Source: an uncultured Pelagibacteraceae bacterium
GTDB taxonomy: Bacteria > Pseudomonadota > Alphaproteobacteria > Pelagibacterales > Pelagibacteraceae
NCBI GenBank assembly: GCA_902560805.1
Contig: CACENW010000006.1
Span: 21,671 to 85,670, forward strand
Reading direction: 5' to 3'
Length of the DNA: 64,000 bases
Shown: positions 56,629-64,000 of the stretch, piece by piece
Layout of the letters: the number at the start of each line of letters is the position of its first letter
Position numbering within the stretch: position 1 is the first letter of the stretch
Notes under the pieces: model-generated
Told to the model about the DNA's origin: nothing
What the model saw: only the letters and a program-made list of their open reading frames with translations
The model's database searches: none
Translations under genes and position numbers: made by a program

Positions 56629-57000
56629 ATGGAAGATAATTTCAATAAACACTTGGGCAATAAGCTTAAGCTAAGAAGATTAGCTTTAGGTTTGACACAA
56701 ACAAAAGTAGCAAAAGCAATTAACGTGACATTCCAACAAATTCAAAAATATGAAAAAGGGACAAATGGAGTAAGTTCTATACGATTGCTTCAACTTTCTA
56801 ATTATTTAAAGGTTCCAATAAACTATTTCTTTGAAGATTTTTCAGAATATTTAGTTAACTTAGAAAAATCACAAGAAGGTCATATGAATGTTAACTATAA
56901 TTTTTTAGCAAAAGTTTACTCAGAACTTAATGCTGATCAAAAATTAAAGTTTAACAAAACATTACAAATTTCAGGATCAAATATTTCTAAAGCAGTTTAA
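56629..57000 (+). CDS. XRE-family helix-turn-helix transcriptional regulator
   Basis: The product is a 123-residue DNA-binding protein. Residues ~10-66 form the Cro/CI-type helix-turn-helix (LGNKLKLRRLALGLTQTKVA, VTFQQIQKYEKGTNGVS, LLQLSNYLKVPINYFF). A short C-terminal part follows with no recognised sensor domain. An AAGAGGGG ribosome-binding site precedes the ATG. Its target is unknown. It may control itself, the aap genes upstream or something distant. Similar short XRE proteins are widespread in alphaproteobacteria. Confidence 0.88.
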   Translation: MEDNFNKHLGNKLKLRRLALGLTQTKVAKAINVTFQQIQKYEKGTNGVSSIRLLQLSNYLKVPINYFFEDFSEYLVNLEKSQEGHMNVNYNFLAKVYSELNADQKLKFNKTLQISGSNISKAV

Positions 57001-57063
57001 TTATAACCAAAGCAGGACCCCCTTGGCCAGCTGTTTAATTTAAATATATTGGATTACTTTTTT

Positions 57064-57139
57064 TGGCTCCTCGGGCAGGACTCGAACCTGCGACCAATTG
57101 ATTAACAGTCAACTGCTCTACCAACTGAGCTACCGAGGA
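57064..57139 (-). tRNA. tRNA-Asn (anticodon GTT)
   Basis: Read on the minus strand, the 76-nt cloverleaf has acceptor TCCTCGG/CCGAGGA, the D arm GCTCAGTTGGTAGAGC, anticodon loop CTGTTAA with GTT, T arm GGTTCGAGTCC, discriminator G and encoded CCA. It lies 63 nt after the XRE gene on the opposite strand and 50 nt from tRNA-Cys, with which it is likely co-transcribed. Confidence 0.97.
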
Positions 57140-57189
57140 ATGTAAAAATCACAACTTACTTTTTTTTAAAACTAAAACAAGATTTTTTT

Positions 57190-57263
57190 TGGAGGCAACG
57201 CCCGGAATCGAACCGGGATACAAGGATTTGCAATCCTCTGCGTAACCATTCCGCCACGTTGCC
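57190..57263 (-). tRNA. tRNA-Cys (anticodon GCA)
   Basis: Read on the minus strand, the 74-nt cloverleaf has acceptor GGCAACG/CGTTGCC, anticodon loop TTGCAAA with GCA, T arm GGTTCGATTCC, discriminator T (U73, a cysteine identity base) and encoded CCA. It is upstream of tRNA-Asn on the same strand. Any promoter for the pair should lie in 57264-57385, which also serves valS. Confidence 0.97.
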
Positions 57264-57385
57264 AACTTGTCTTAAACGAATAGCTTCAGGGCTTTTTATA
57301 TTAAATTTTTAATATTAGTCTATTAAATAAAGATCCAAATTGATTATTGTTAAATAAGATTATTAAATTATAAACTTTAAAATCA

Positions 57386-60013
57386 ATGAGTAACGATAAA
57401 TATATCCATTCTGAAGTTGAAAATAAGATTTATTCATATTGGGAAAAAAACGAATTATTTAAACCAAAAGAACATTCTAAAAAATTTTCAATAGTAATTC
57501 CTCCACCAAATGTGACTGGAAGTCTTCATATGGGTCATGCTTTAAATAATTCTATTCAAGATTTATTAGTTCGTTATCACCGAATGAATAATTATGAAAC
57601 TTTATGGCAACCAGGAACTGACCACGCTGGTATTGCAACACAAGCTTTAGTAGAGAAAAAACTTATATCTGAAAAAATTGATAAGAATGAGATCGGTAGA
57701 GATAAATTTATTGAAAAAGTCTGGGAGTGGAAAGAGCAATATGGTGACATAATAATTAACCAATTAAAAAAACTAGGATGCTCTTGTGATTGGTCAAGAA
57801 ACGCATTCACGATGGATGAAAATTTATCTAAATCAGTTATTAAAGTTTTCGTAGAACTGTATAATAAAGGTTTAATTTACAAAGATAAGAAATTAGTAAA
57901 TTGGGATACAGTTCTTAAAACGGCTATTTCTGATTTAGAGGTAGATCAAAGAGAGGTAAATTCAAAAATTTACTATATTAAATATCCTATTGATGGAACC
58001 AGTGAGTTTATAACCATAGCAACTACAAGACCTGAAACAATGCTAGGAGATACTGCTATCGCTGTTAATCCAAAAGATGATAGATTTAAATCTTTTGTTG
58101 GCAAAACAGTAACCATTCCAATTGTTGGAAGAAAAATAAAAATAATTGAAGATGACTATGCTGATCCTGAGCAGGGCACAGGTGCTTTAAAAATAACTCC
58201 AGCCCATGACTTTAATGATTATGATGTAGGTCAAAGAAATGATCTTGAAATCATAAATATTTTCACTGAAGACGGTAAGATTAATGAAAATGCACCGGCA
58301 CATTATGTGGGTCTTGATAGATTTGAAGCAAGAAAAAGAATTTTAAAAGAATTAAAAGAAAAAGAATTTTTTGATAAAGAGGAGAATATTAAAAATAAAG
58401 TTCCATACGGAGATAGATCTAATTCAGTAATTGAACCTTTTTTAACAGAACAGTGGTTTGCAGATGCTGGTAAATTATCTGTTAAAGCTAAAGAAGTCGT
58501 TAATTCAAAGAAAACAAATTTTTTTCCTGAAAATTGGTCGAAAACTTATTTTCAATGGATGAACAATATTGAACCTTGGTGCATATCAAGACAATTGTGG
58601 TGGGGACATCAAATACCAGCTTGGTATGGTCCAGATGAAAAAATATTTGTTTCCGAAAATGAAGATGATGCAAAGCAACAAGCTAAAAAACATTATGGTA
58701 AAGATGTTGAGCTAATTCGTGACCCAGATGTTTTAGATACCTGGTTTTCATCTGGCTTATGGCCTTTTGCAACACTTGGTTGGCCTGACGATAATGAATG
58801 TGTAAATAAATTTTATCCAACCTCAGTATTAGTTACAGGTTTTGATATTATATTTTTCTGGGTTGCAAGAATGATTATGTTTGGCACTGAATTTTTAAAT
58901 AAAGAACCGTTTAAAGATATTTATGTTCATGCATTAGTGAGAGATGAGAAAGGACAAAAGATGTCTAAATCTAAAGGAAACGTAATTGATCCATTAGATT
59001 TAATTGAAAAATATAGTGCAGATGCACTTAGATTTACTTTATTATCAATGGCATCACCAGGTACTGATGTTAGGCTTTCTGAGGATAGAGTTAAAGGATA
59101 TAGAAATTTTTTAAACAAATTATGGAATGCAAACAACTTTTTAATAACAAATGAATGTGATTTTAAAGATATTGATGAACTACCTAACCTAAATGTAAAT
59201 ATTAACAAGTGGATATATTCCGAACTAATAGAAACAAAGAACAAAATTCAAAAAAACCTTGAAGATTATAGATTTGATGAAGCTGCTAAAAACGCTTACC
59301 AGTTTGCTTGGCATTCGTATTGTGATTGGTACCTAGAATTATCTAAAACTATTCTATTTTCAGATGATAATGATGCAAAAACAGAGGTTAAAAAAGCATC
59401 ATCTTTTGTATTCAAACAAATATTAATCTTACTTCATCCATTCATTCCTTTTGTAACTGAAGAAATATGGCTCAAAGACCAATTTGACAAAAATGGAAAC
59501 GATTATTTAATGCATAAAAATTGGGTAACAGGAAAAGTTAAAAAGGATGATAGCACTGAACAGGTAGAAAATATCATTAATATCATTTCGGAGCTTAGAT
59601 CCTTTAAAAATGAACTAAATGTTAGCCCAGGATCATTTATTGATGTTTCAGTTAAAGGTATTAATGAAAATCAAAAAGAATTTATTAATAAAAATGAAGT
59701 TATCTTAAAAAAACTTGGAAGAATAAATAATATACTTAATGATGATTTGGAAAAACCCGCTGCAACAATGGTTGTCTCAGGTGACTTATTTAAAATTTAT
59801 TTTGATAAAGATGTAGATTTAAAATTAATTAAAGAAAACTTAACCAATAAACAAAGTAGATTAGAACAGGAAATGAATAAAATTTCTCAAAGATTAGATA
59901 ATAAAAGTTTTGTTGACCGCGCACCAAAAGAGATTGTTGAACAAGAAAAAACTAATTATAATAATTTAAAGAATGATATTGAGAAAATATCTGTAACAAT
60001 AAAGGGTATATAA
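57386..60013 (+). CDS. valS: Valyl-tRNA synthetase
   Basis: ValS charges tRNA-Val. The 875-residue class I enzyme has the HIGH motif [18 protein letters not shown] (~35-52), the editing domain ([18 protein letters not shown]), [20 protein letters not shown], the KMSKS motif [12 protein letters not shown], an anticodon-binding domain and the C-terminal coiled-coil arm (about 805-875, [20 protein letters not shown]). Length is usual. It overlaps ilvD by 1 nt, linking valine charging with branched-chain amino acid synthesis. Confidence 0.97.
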   Translation: MSNDKYIHSEVENKIYSYWEKNELFKPKEHSKKFSIVIPPPNVTGSLHMGHALNNSIQDLLVRYHRMNNYETLWQPGTDHAGIATQALVEKKLISEKIDKNEIGRDKFIEKVWEWKEQYGDIIINQLKKLGCSCDWSRNAFTMDENLSKSVIKVFVELYNKGLIYKDKKLVNWDTVLKTAISDLEVDQREVNSKIYYIKYPIDGTSEFITIATTRPETMLGDTAIAVNPKDDRFKSFVGKTVTIPIVGRKIKIIEDDYADPEQGTGALKITPAHDFNDYDVGQRNDLEIINIFTEDGKINENAPAHYVGLDRFEARKRILKELKEKEFFDKEENIKNKVPYGDRSNSVIEPFLTEQWFADAGKLSVKAKEVVNSKKTNFFPENWSKTYFQWMNNIEPWCISRQLWWGHQIPAWYGPDEKIFVSENEDDAKQQAKKHYGKDVELIRDPDVLDTWFSSGLWPFATLGWPDDNECVNKFYPTSVLVTGFDIIFFWVARMIMFGTEFLNKEPFKDIYVHALVRDEKGQKMSKSKGNVIDPLDLIEKYSADALRFTLLSMASPGTDVRLSEDRVKGYRNFLNKLWNANNFLITNECDFKDIDELPNLNVNINKWIYSELIETKNKIQKNLEDYRFDEAAKNAYQFAWHSYCDWYLELSKTILFSDDNDAKTEVKKASSFVFKQILILLHPFIPFVTEEIWLKDQFDKNGNDYLMHKNWVTGKVKKDDSTEQVENIINIISELRSFKNELNVSPGSFIDVSVKGINENQKEFINKNEVILKKLGRINNILNDDLEKPAATMVVSGDLFKIYFDKDVDLKLIKENLTNKQSRLEQEMNKISQRLDNKSFVDRAPKEIVEQEKTNYNNLKNDIEKISVTIKGI

Positions 60014-61731
60014 TGGCAAAATTTAATAAAAAGAAACTTCCAAGTAGACATACATCATTAGGGCCAGATAGAGCACCGCATAGATCTTTTTACTATGCTA
60101 TGGGTGAAACTGAAAAAGATGTGGCAAAACCCTTTGTTGGAGTAGTTTCAACTTGGAATGAAGCAGCACCTTGTAACATTGCATTAATGAGACAAGCGCA
60201 ATCAGTAAAAAAAGGTGTTAGAGCAAATGGCGGGACACCAAGAGAATTTTGTACAATTACAGTTACTGATGGTATTGCAATGGGTCATGAAGGAATGAAG
60301 TCTTCATTAATTTCAAGAGAAGTTATTGCAGACTCAGCAGAACTTACAGTTAGAGGACATTGTTATGATGCTTTAGTTGGTATTGCAGGTTGTGATAAAT
60401 CTTTACCAGGTTTAATGATGTCAATGGTTAGACTTAATGTTCCAAGTGTATTTATTTATGGGGGATCTATTCTTCCAGGAACTTATAAAGGTAAAGACGT
60501 AACAGTTGTAGATGTATTTGAAGCAGTTGGAAAACATTCATCAGGTCAAATGTCTGCTGCTGAACTTAGAAAATTAGAATTAGTTGCATGTCCAAGTGCA
60601 GGTGCATGTGGTGGTCAATTTACGGCAAACACAATGGCATGTGTATCAGAAGCTATTGGTTTAGCTCTTCCGTATTCAGCAGGAACCCCTGCTCCTTATG
60701 AGGAAAGAGACAAGTATGCAAAAGAAAGTGGTAAAATGGTTATGAACCTTTTACAGAAAAAAATAAAACCAAGAGATATTGTTACAAGAAAAGCTTTGGA
60801 AAATGCTGCAACAATAGTTGCTGCAACAGGGGGATCTACTAATGCAGGTTTGCATTTACCTGCTATTGCTAATGAAGCAGGAATTAAATTTGATTTAATG
60901 GATGTAGCAAAAATATTTAAAAGAACTCCTTATCTTGCAGATTTAAAACCTGGTGGAAAATATGTTGCAAAAGATATGTGGTTAGCAGGTGGTGTGCCAA
61001 TGCTATTAAAAACTTTATATGAAGGCGGATATATCCATGGTGATTGCATGACAGTTACTGGAAAAACTATGAAGGAAAATTTAAAAGGTATTAAATTTAA
61101 TCCAAAACAAAAAGTAATGAGATCTTATAAAAATCCATTATCTCCAACAGGTGGTGTAGTTGGATTAAAAGGAAACTTAGCACCAGAAGGAGCAATTGTT
61201 AAAGTTGCTGGACTTAAAAAATTACAATTTACTGGAAAAGCAAGATGCTTTGATAATGAAGAAAGCGCAATGAAAGCTGTTCAAGGCAGAAAGTATAATG
61301 ATGGTGATGTAATAATAATTAGATACGAAGGACCTGTAGGAGGTCCAGGTATGAGAGAAATGTTATCTACAACAGGTGCAATCTATGGACAGGGAAAAGG
61401 GGAGAAAGTAGCCCTTATTACTGATGGTAGGTTCTCTGGAGCTACAAGAGGGTTTTGTGTTGGTCATGTGGGCCCTGAGGCCGCTCTAGGGGGTCCTATA
61501 GGCCTTTTAAAGAACGGAGATATCATTGATATTGATGCTAAAAAGGGAACAATCAATGTAAGGCTTTCTAAAAAAGAATTAGCTAGTAGAAAAAGAAAAT
61601 GGAAGGCTAAAAAATCTGACTTTGGATCAGGTACTTTGTGGAAATATGCACAAACAGTTGGACCAGCATATTTAGGAGCACCAACTCATCCAGGTAAGAA
61701 AAAGGAAGTTAAAGACTACTCAGAGATTTAA
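60013..61731 (+). CDS. ilvD: Dihydroxy-acid dehydratase
   Basis: IlvD is an iron-sulfur enzyme of valine, isoleucine and pantothenate synthesis. The 572-residue product has likely cluster cysteines in [24 protein letters not shown] and [20 protein letters not shown], plus [20 protein letters not shown] and the C-terminal [20 protein letters not shown]. Length fits the short IlvD type. The sequence is notably conserved and uses more G/C than its neighbours. It shares 1-nt overlaps with valS and manC. Confidence 0.97.
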   Translation: MAKFNKKKLPSRHTSLGPDRAPHRSFYYAMGETEKDVAKPFVGVVSTWNEAAPCNIALMRQAQSVKKGVRANGGTPREFCTITVTDGIAMGHEGMKSSLISREVIADSAELTVRGHCYDALVGIAGCDKSLPGLMMSMVRLNVPSVFIYGGSILPGTYKGKDVTVVDVFEAVGKHSSGQMSAAELRKLELVACPSAGACGGQFTANTMACVSEAIGLALPYSAGTPAPYEERDKYAKESGKMVMNLLQKKIKPRDIVTRKALENAATIVAATGGSTNAGLHLPAIANEAGIKFDLMDVAKIFKRTPYLADLKPGGKYVAKDMWLAGGVPMLLKTLYEGGYIHGDCMTVTGKTMKENLKGIKFNPKQKVMRSYKNPLSPTGGVVGLKGNLAPEGAIVKVAGLKKLQFTGKARCFDNEESAMKAVQGRKYNDGDVIIIRYEGPVGGPGMREMLSTTGAIYGQGKGEKVALITDGRFSGATRGFCVGHVGPEAALGGPIGLLKNGDIIDIDAKKGTINVRLSKKELASRKRKWKAKKSDFGSGTLWKYAQTVGPAYLGAPTHPGKKKEVKDYSEI

Positions 61732-62936
61732 TGAAAATAAGACCAGTTATTTTATGTGGTGGTGCTGGTACACGTCTTTGGCCTAATTCTAAAAATCATC
61801 AAGCTAAACAATTTATTGATTTTGGTAATTGGACTTTACTCGGAAAAACTCTAGAGAGAACAAAAGCTTCTATTTACGATACTCCAATCATTAGTACAAA
61901 TAAGAAATATTTAAAACAAGTTAAACAGCATTTAAGAAAAAACAAAATAAGCAAATATAAAATTGTTGTTGAGCCTGCAAAAAGAAATACTGCACCAGCT
62001 ATCTTAAGTACTGCCTTAATTAAAGATGTACCTGATAATCAACCTTTGATGTTTTTTACAGCTGATCATTTGATCGAAAAAATGAGTATTTTTAATAGGG
62101 CGATAAACAAAAATAAATCAAACCTTAATGAAGAAAATATATTTGTATTTGGCATTAAACCTAAATCTCCAACTAGTGATTATGGATATTTTTTAACTAA
62201 AAAAATTAAAGGAAATATCAATAAAGTAACCAGATTTATTGAAAAACCTAAAGAAGCTAAAGCAAAACAAATTATAAAGAATAAAGGTTATTGGAATTCA
62301 GGAATGTTTTATCTTCGTAAAGACTCGATTATCAACAACTTTAAAAAGTATCAGCCCATAAGTTATAGAAATTGTCTGAACGCAGTAAAAAAAGCAAAAT
62401 ATAATTCTAATACTTATTTTTTAAATAAAGCTTCATTTATAAAAGCTAAAGCAAAATCTTTTGATTATGCAATTCTAGAAAAAACCAAACAAATTAACGC
62501 TATCAAATTAGATATTCCTTGGTCAGATCTTGGTAGTTGGAAAGAAATTCTGAAGATGTATGACAAAAATAAAAATAAATATATTAAGAAAAAAAATATT
62601 TATTATCGCCCGTGGGGTAAATACATAAATTTATTTGAGGGTAAAGAGTTTCTAATTAAAGAATTGTATGTAAAACCAAAAGGGATTTTAAGCTTACAAA
62701 AACATCATCATAGAGCTGAACACTGGTTGGTCACACAAGGAAATGCAAAAATAACGCTTAATAAGGCTAATATTATTAAAAAACCAGGTGAACACATATT
62801 TATACCATTAGAAGCTATTCATAGAGTTCAAAATTCAGGTAAGAAACCAGTTAAGATTGTTGAAGCTCAAGTAGGTTCAATTTTAAAAGAAACTGACATT
62901 GTAAGATATCAAGACGTTTACGGTAGAGTAAAATAA
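61731..62936 (+). CDS. manC: Mannose-1-phosphate guanylyltransferase / mannose-6-phosphate isomerase, compact form
   Basis: The product makes GDP-mannose from mannose 1-phosphate and GTP, with a C-terminal cupin of the type II isomerase family, for surface polysaccharide synthesis. The 401-residue protein has the pyrophosphorylase signature ILCGGAGTRLWPNSKNHQAK, EPAKRNTAPAI, FFTADHLIE, FIEKPKEAKA, YWNSGMFYLRK and DIPWSDLGSWKEI. The cupin begins at RPWGKY, with LSLQKHHHRAEHWLV. The usual ~60-80 residue linker (beta-helix) domain between the two halves is absent. Overlap with ilvD is 1 nt. Confidence 0.9.
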   Translation: MKIRPVILCGGAGTRLWPNSKNHQAKQFIDFGNWTLLGKTLERTKASIYDTPIISTNKKYLKQVKQHLRKNKISKYKIVVEPAKRNTAPAILSTALIKDVPDNQPLMFFTADHLIEKMSIFNRAINKNKSNLNEENIFVFGIKPKSPTSDYGYFLTKKIKGNINKVTRFIEKPKEAKAKQIIKNKGYWNSGMFYLRKDSIINNFKKYQPISYRNCLNAVKKAKYNSNTYFLNKASFIKAKAKSFDYAILEKTKQINAIKLDIPWSDLGSWKEILKMYDKNKNKYIKKKNIYYRPWGKYINLFEGKEFLIKELYVKPKGILSLQKHHHRAEHWLVTQGNAKITLNKANIIKKPGEHIFIPLEAIHRVQNSGKKPVKIVEAQVGSILKETDIVRYQDVYGRVK

Positions 62937-62943
62937 ATAATTA

Positions 62944-63786
62944 ATGGACACCACAGTCTTTTTTGTAATTCTATTAGCAACTATTATGCATGCCATTTGG
63001 AATGCGATGGTTAAACATCATCCAGATAAGGCTATTGCGGTTCTAGCTATTGTTTTGGGCCACATACCTTTAGCGTTAATTTGTATTTTATATTTTCCTT
63101 TACCAGGTAAAGAGTCACTTCCATATATAGTTGCCAGCGTATTAGCTCACCAAGGTTATCAGTGGTATATGCTAAACTCTTATAAGGTAGGGGACTATAC
63201 TAACGTCTATCCAATATTTAGAGGCTTTGGACCTTTATTAGCTACATTAATTTCCATTATATTTCTTGGTGTTGTATTTAAAATAGCAACTCTTGTTTCA
63301 ATATTGTTAATTTGTGCAGGAATAATGTTTCTTGGATTATTTGGTTCAAAAAACCAAAATCAAATTGAGATAATTAAATACTCACTACTTACTGGATCAT
63401 TTATAGGTCTTTATTCGTTGATTGATGGATACGGAGCAAGAGTAAGCACTTCAGCAATATCCTATATAAGCTTTTCCTTTTTATTTAGCGCTTTAGTTTT
63501 TCCTATCATTTTAAAATTTAATAAACATGAGAATATTTTTTCAAAGGTTTTTAAAGATGCAAAAATGATATTTTGGGTAGGAGGATCTATATCTTTTATT
63601 ATTTATGTAATTGTTGTTTGGGGTTTCACAAAGGCTCCAATTCCTCTAGTTGCAGCTCTAAGAGAAACGAGTATTTTTTTCTCAATATTTATTGGTTATT
63701 TTTTCTTAAAAGAAACTATCAATCTTAAAAAAATAATCTCTATTGTGCTTATAGTTATTGGGGTAATTGGGATTAAGCTATTTTAA
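62944..63786 (+). CDS. DMT-superfamily (EamA-type) membrane permease
   Basis: The 280-residue product has about ten transmembrane helices arranged as two repeats, the EamA plan: MHAIWNAMVKHHPD near the start of repeat one, and LVAALRETSIFFSIFIGYFF in repeat two, with a conserved RET/E motif. Family members export or import small metabolites such as amino acids. The substrate cannot be read from the sequence. It is 7 nt after manC, so it may be co-transcribed. No terminator is visible downstream. Confidence 0.85.
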   Translation: MDTTVFFVILLATIMHAIWNAMVKHHPDKAIAVLAIVLGHIPLALICILYFPLPGKESLPYIVASVLAHQGYQWYMLNSYKVGDYTNVYPIFRGFGPLLATLISIIFLGVVFKIATLVSILLICAGIMFLGLFGSKNQNQIEIIKYSLLTGSFIGLYSLIDGYGARVSTSAISYISFSFLFSALVFPIILKFNKHENIFSKVFKDAKMIFWVGGSISFIIYVIVVWGFTKAPIPLVAALRETSIFFSIFIGYFFLKETINLKKIISIVLIVIGVIGIKLF

Positions 63787-64000
63787 ATATAGTTGAATAA
63801 TTTTAGAATAATTATTGTATTTAAAAGCAATAGCATTTTAGAGACAATGGTAAATTAACTGAATTGTAATATTAGTTAAATATTTTTGTAATTAAACTTA
63901 TCTAAAGTTTGCTAACAAAAATTTATAATTAAATATTAAGTTATTCTTCCCTTATTCATTTTAATTTTTGTTAATTAACTACTTTCTCTCTTTTCATAAT
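63787..64000. other. AT-rich right-edge intergenic region, nothing recognised
   Basis: This 214-nt stretch after the EamA-type gene contains no open reading frame of note, no tRNA-like fold and no clear terminator hairpin. It may hold a promoter for a gene beyond the window edge. Confidence 0.5.

Noticed and set aside
1..64000. Mobile elements, prophage, CRISPR arrays, toxin-antitoxin pairs, restriction systems
   Set aside because: No transposase, integrase, phage, Cas, toxin or methylase signature appears in the reading frames, and I saw no array of spaced repeats. The three tRNA genes show no attached integrase or evident att repeat.

Overview
The window is a gene-dense, strongly AT-rich stretch of an alphaproteobacterial chromosome that most resembles a streamlined marine SAR11 (Candidatus Pelagibacter-like) genome. 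I infer this from very low G+C by eye, Lys/Asn/Ile-rich proteins, AGA and other A/T-ending codons, spacers mostly between -8 and +6 nt, and alphaproteobacterial gene neighbourhoods. No transposase, phage gene, CRISPR array or rRNA operon is visible. No gene-free stretch exceeds 300 bp. The longest are the right edge (63787-64000), 56440-56628, 51869-52004, 18113-18241 and 57264-57385.

Layout. (1) 3-8284 (+): 3' end of the complex I cluster, nuoG (partial) then HIJKLMN. It runs directly into birA, coaX, an RNase J gene, a DUF1467 membrane protein, proS, lolC, lolD and dnaE (to 18112). (2) 18113-29873 (+): a structured leader, then rpsB-tsf-frr-uppS-cdsA-dxr-bamA-ompH-fabZ-lpxD-lpxA-lpxI-lpxB, covering translation, isoprenoid and phospholipid precursors, outer-membrane assembly and lipid A. 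(3) 29853-37264 (-): ppiD-trpE-trpG-trpD-trpC, then lexA (with an alphaproteobacterial LexA box) and gltX. (4) 37321-43748 (+): tpiA-secG-pyrG-kdsA-eno-ftsB-lipA-coq10-like. (5) 43745-45800 (-): ispDF-pgpA-cinA. (6) 45824-51762 (+): ntrY-ntrX-trkA-trkH, then tRNA-Arg. (7) 52005-56439 (+): aapJ-aapQ-aapM-aapP, a general L-amino-acid ABC importer with palindromes upstream and a terminator hairpin after the binding-protein gene. (8) 56629-63786: an XRE regulator, tRNA-Asn and tRNA-Cys on the minus strand, then valS-ilvD-manC and a DMT-family permease.

Most of the window is ancestral alphaproteobacterial gene order from which particular genes have dropped out. Usual neighbours missing from their places are pyrH (tsf/frr), rseP (dxr/bamA), moaC-moeA (trpC/lexA), comEC (lexA/gltX), the pdh genes (ftsB/lipA) and dus-ntrB-ntrC (ispDF/ntrY). 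The flanking genes are then often fused by overlaps of 1-17 nt.

I did not find a wholly new multigene system. The points most worth a second look are the pseudoknot-capable rpsB leader, the NtrY/NtrX pair (sensor without a visible PAS domain; regulator without the GAFTGA loop and with an altered Walker B motif), the paired palindromes at the predicted 5' end of aapJ, the compacted ManC, and a GC-rich patch of unknown role near 57010.
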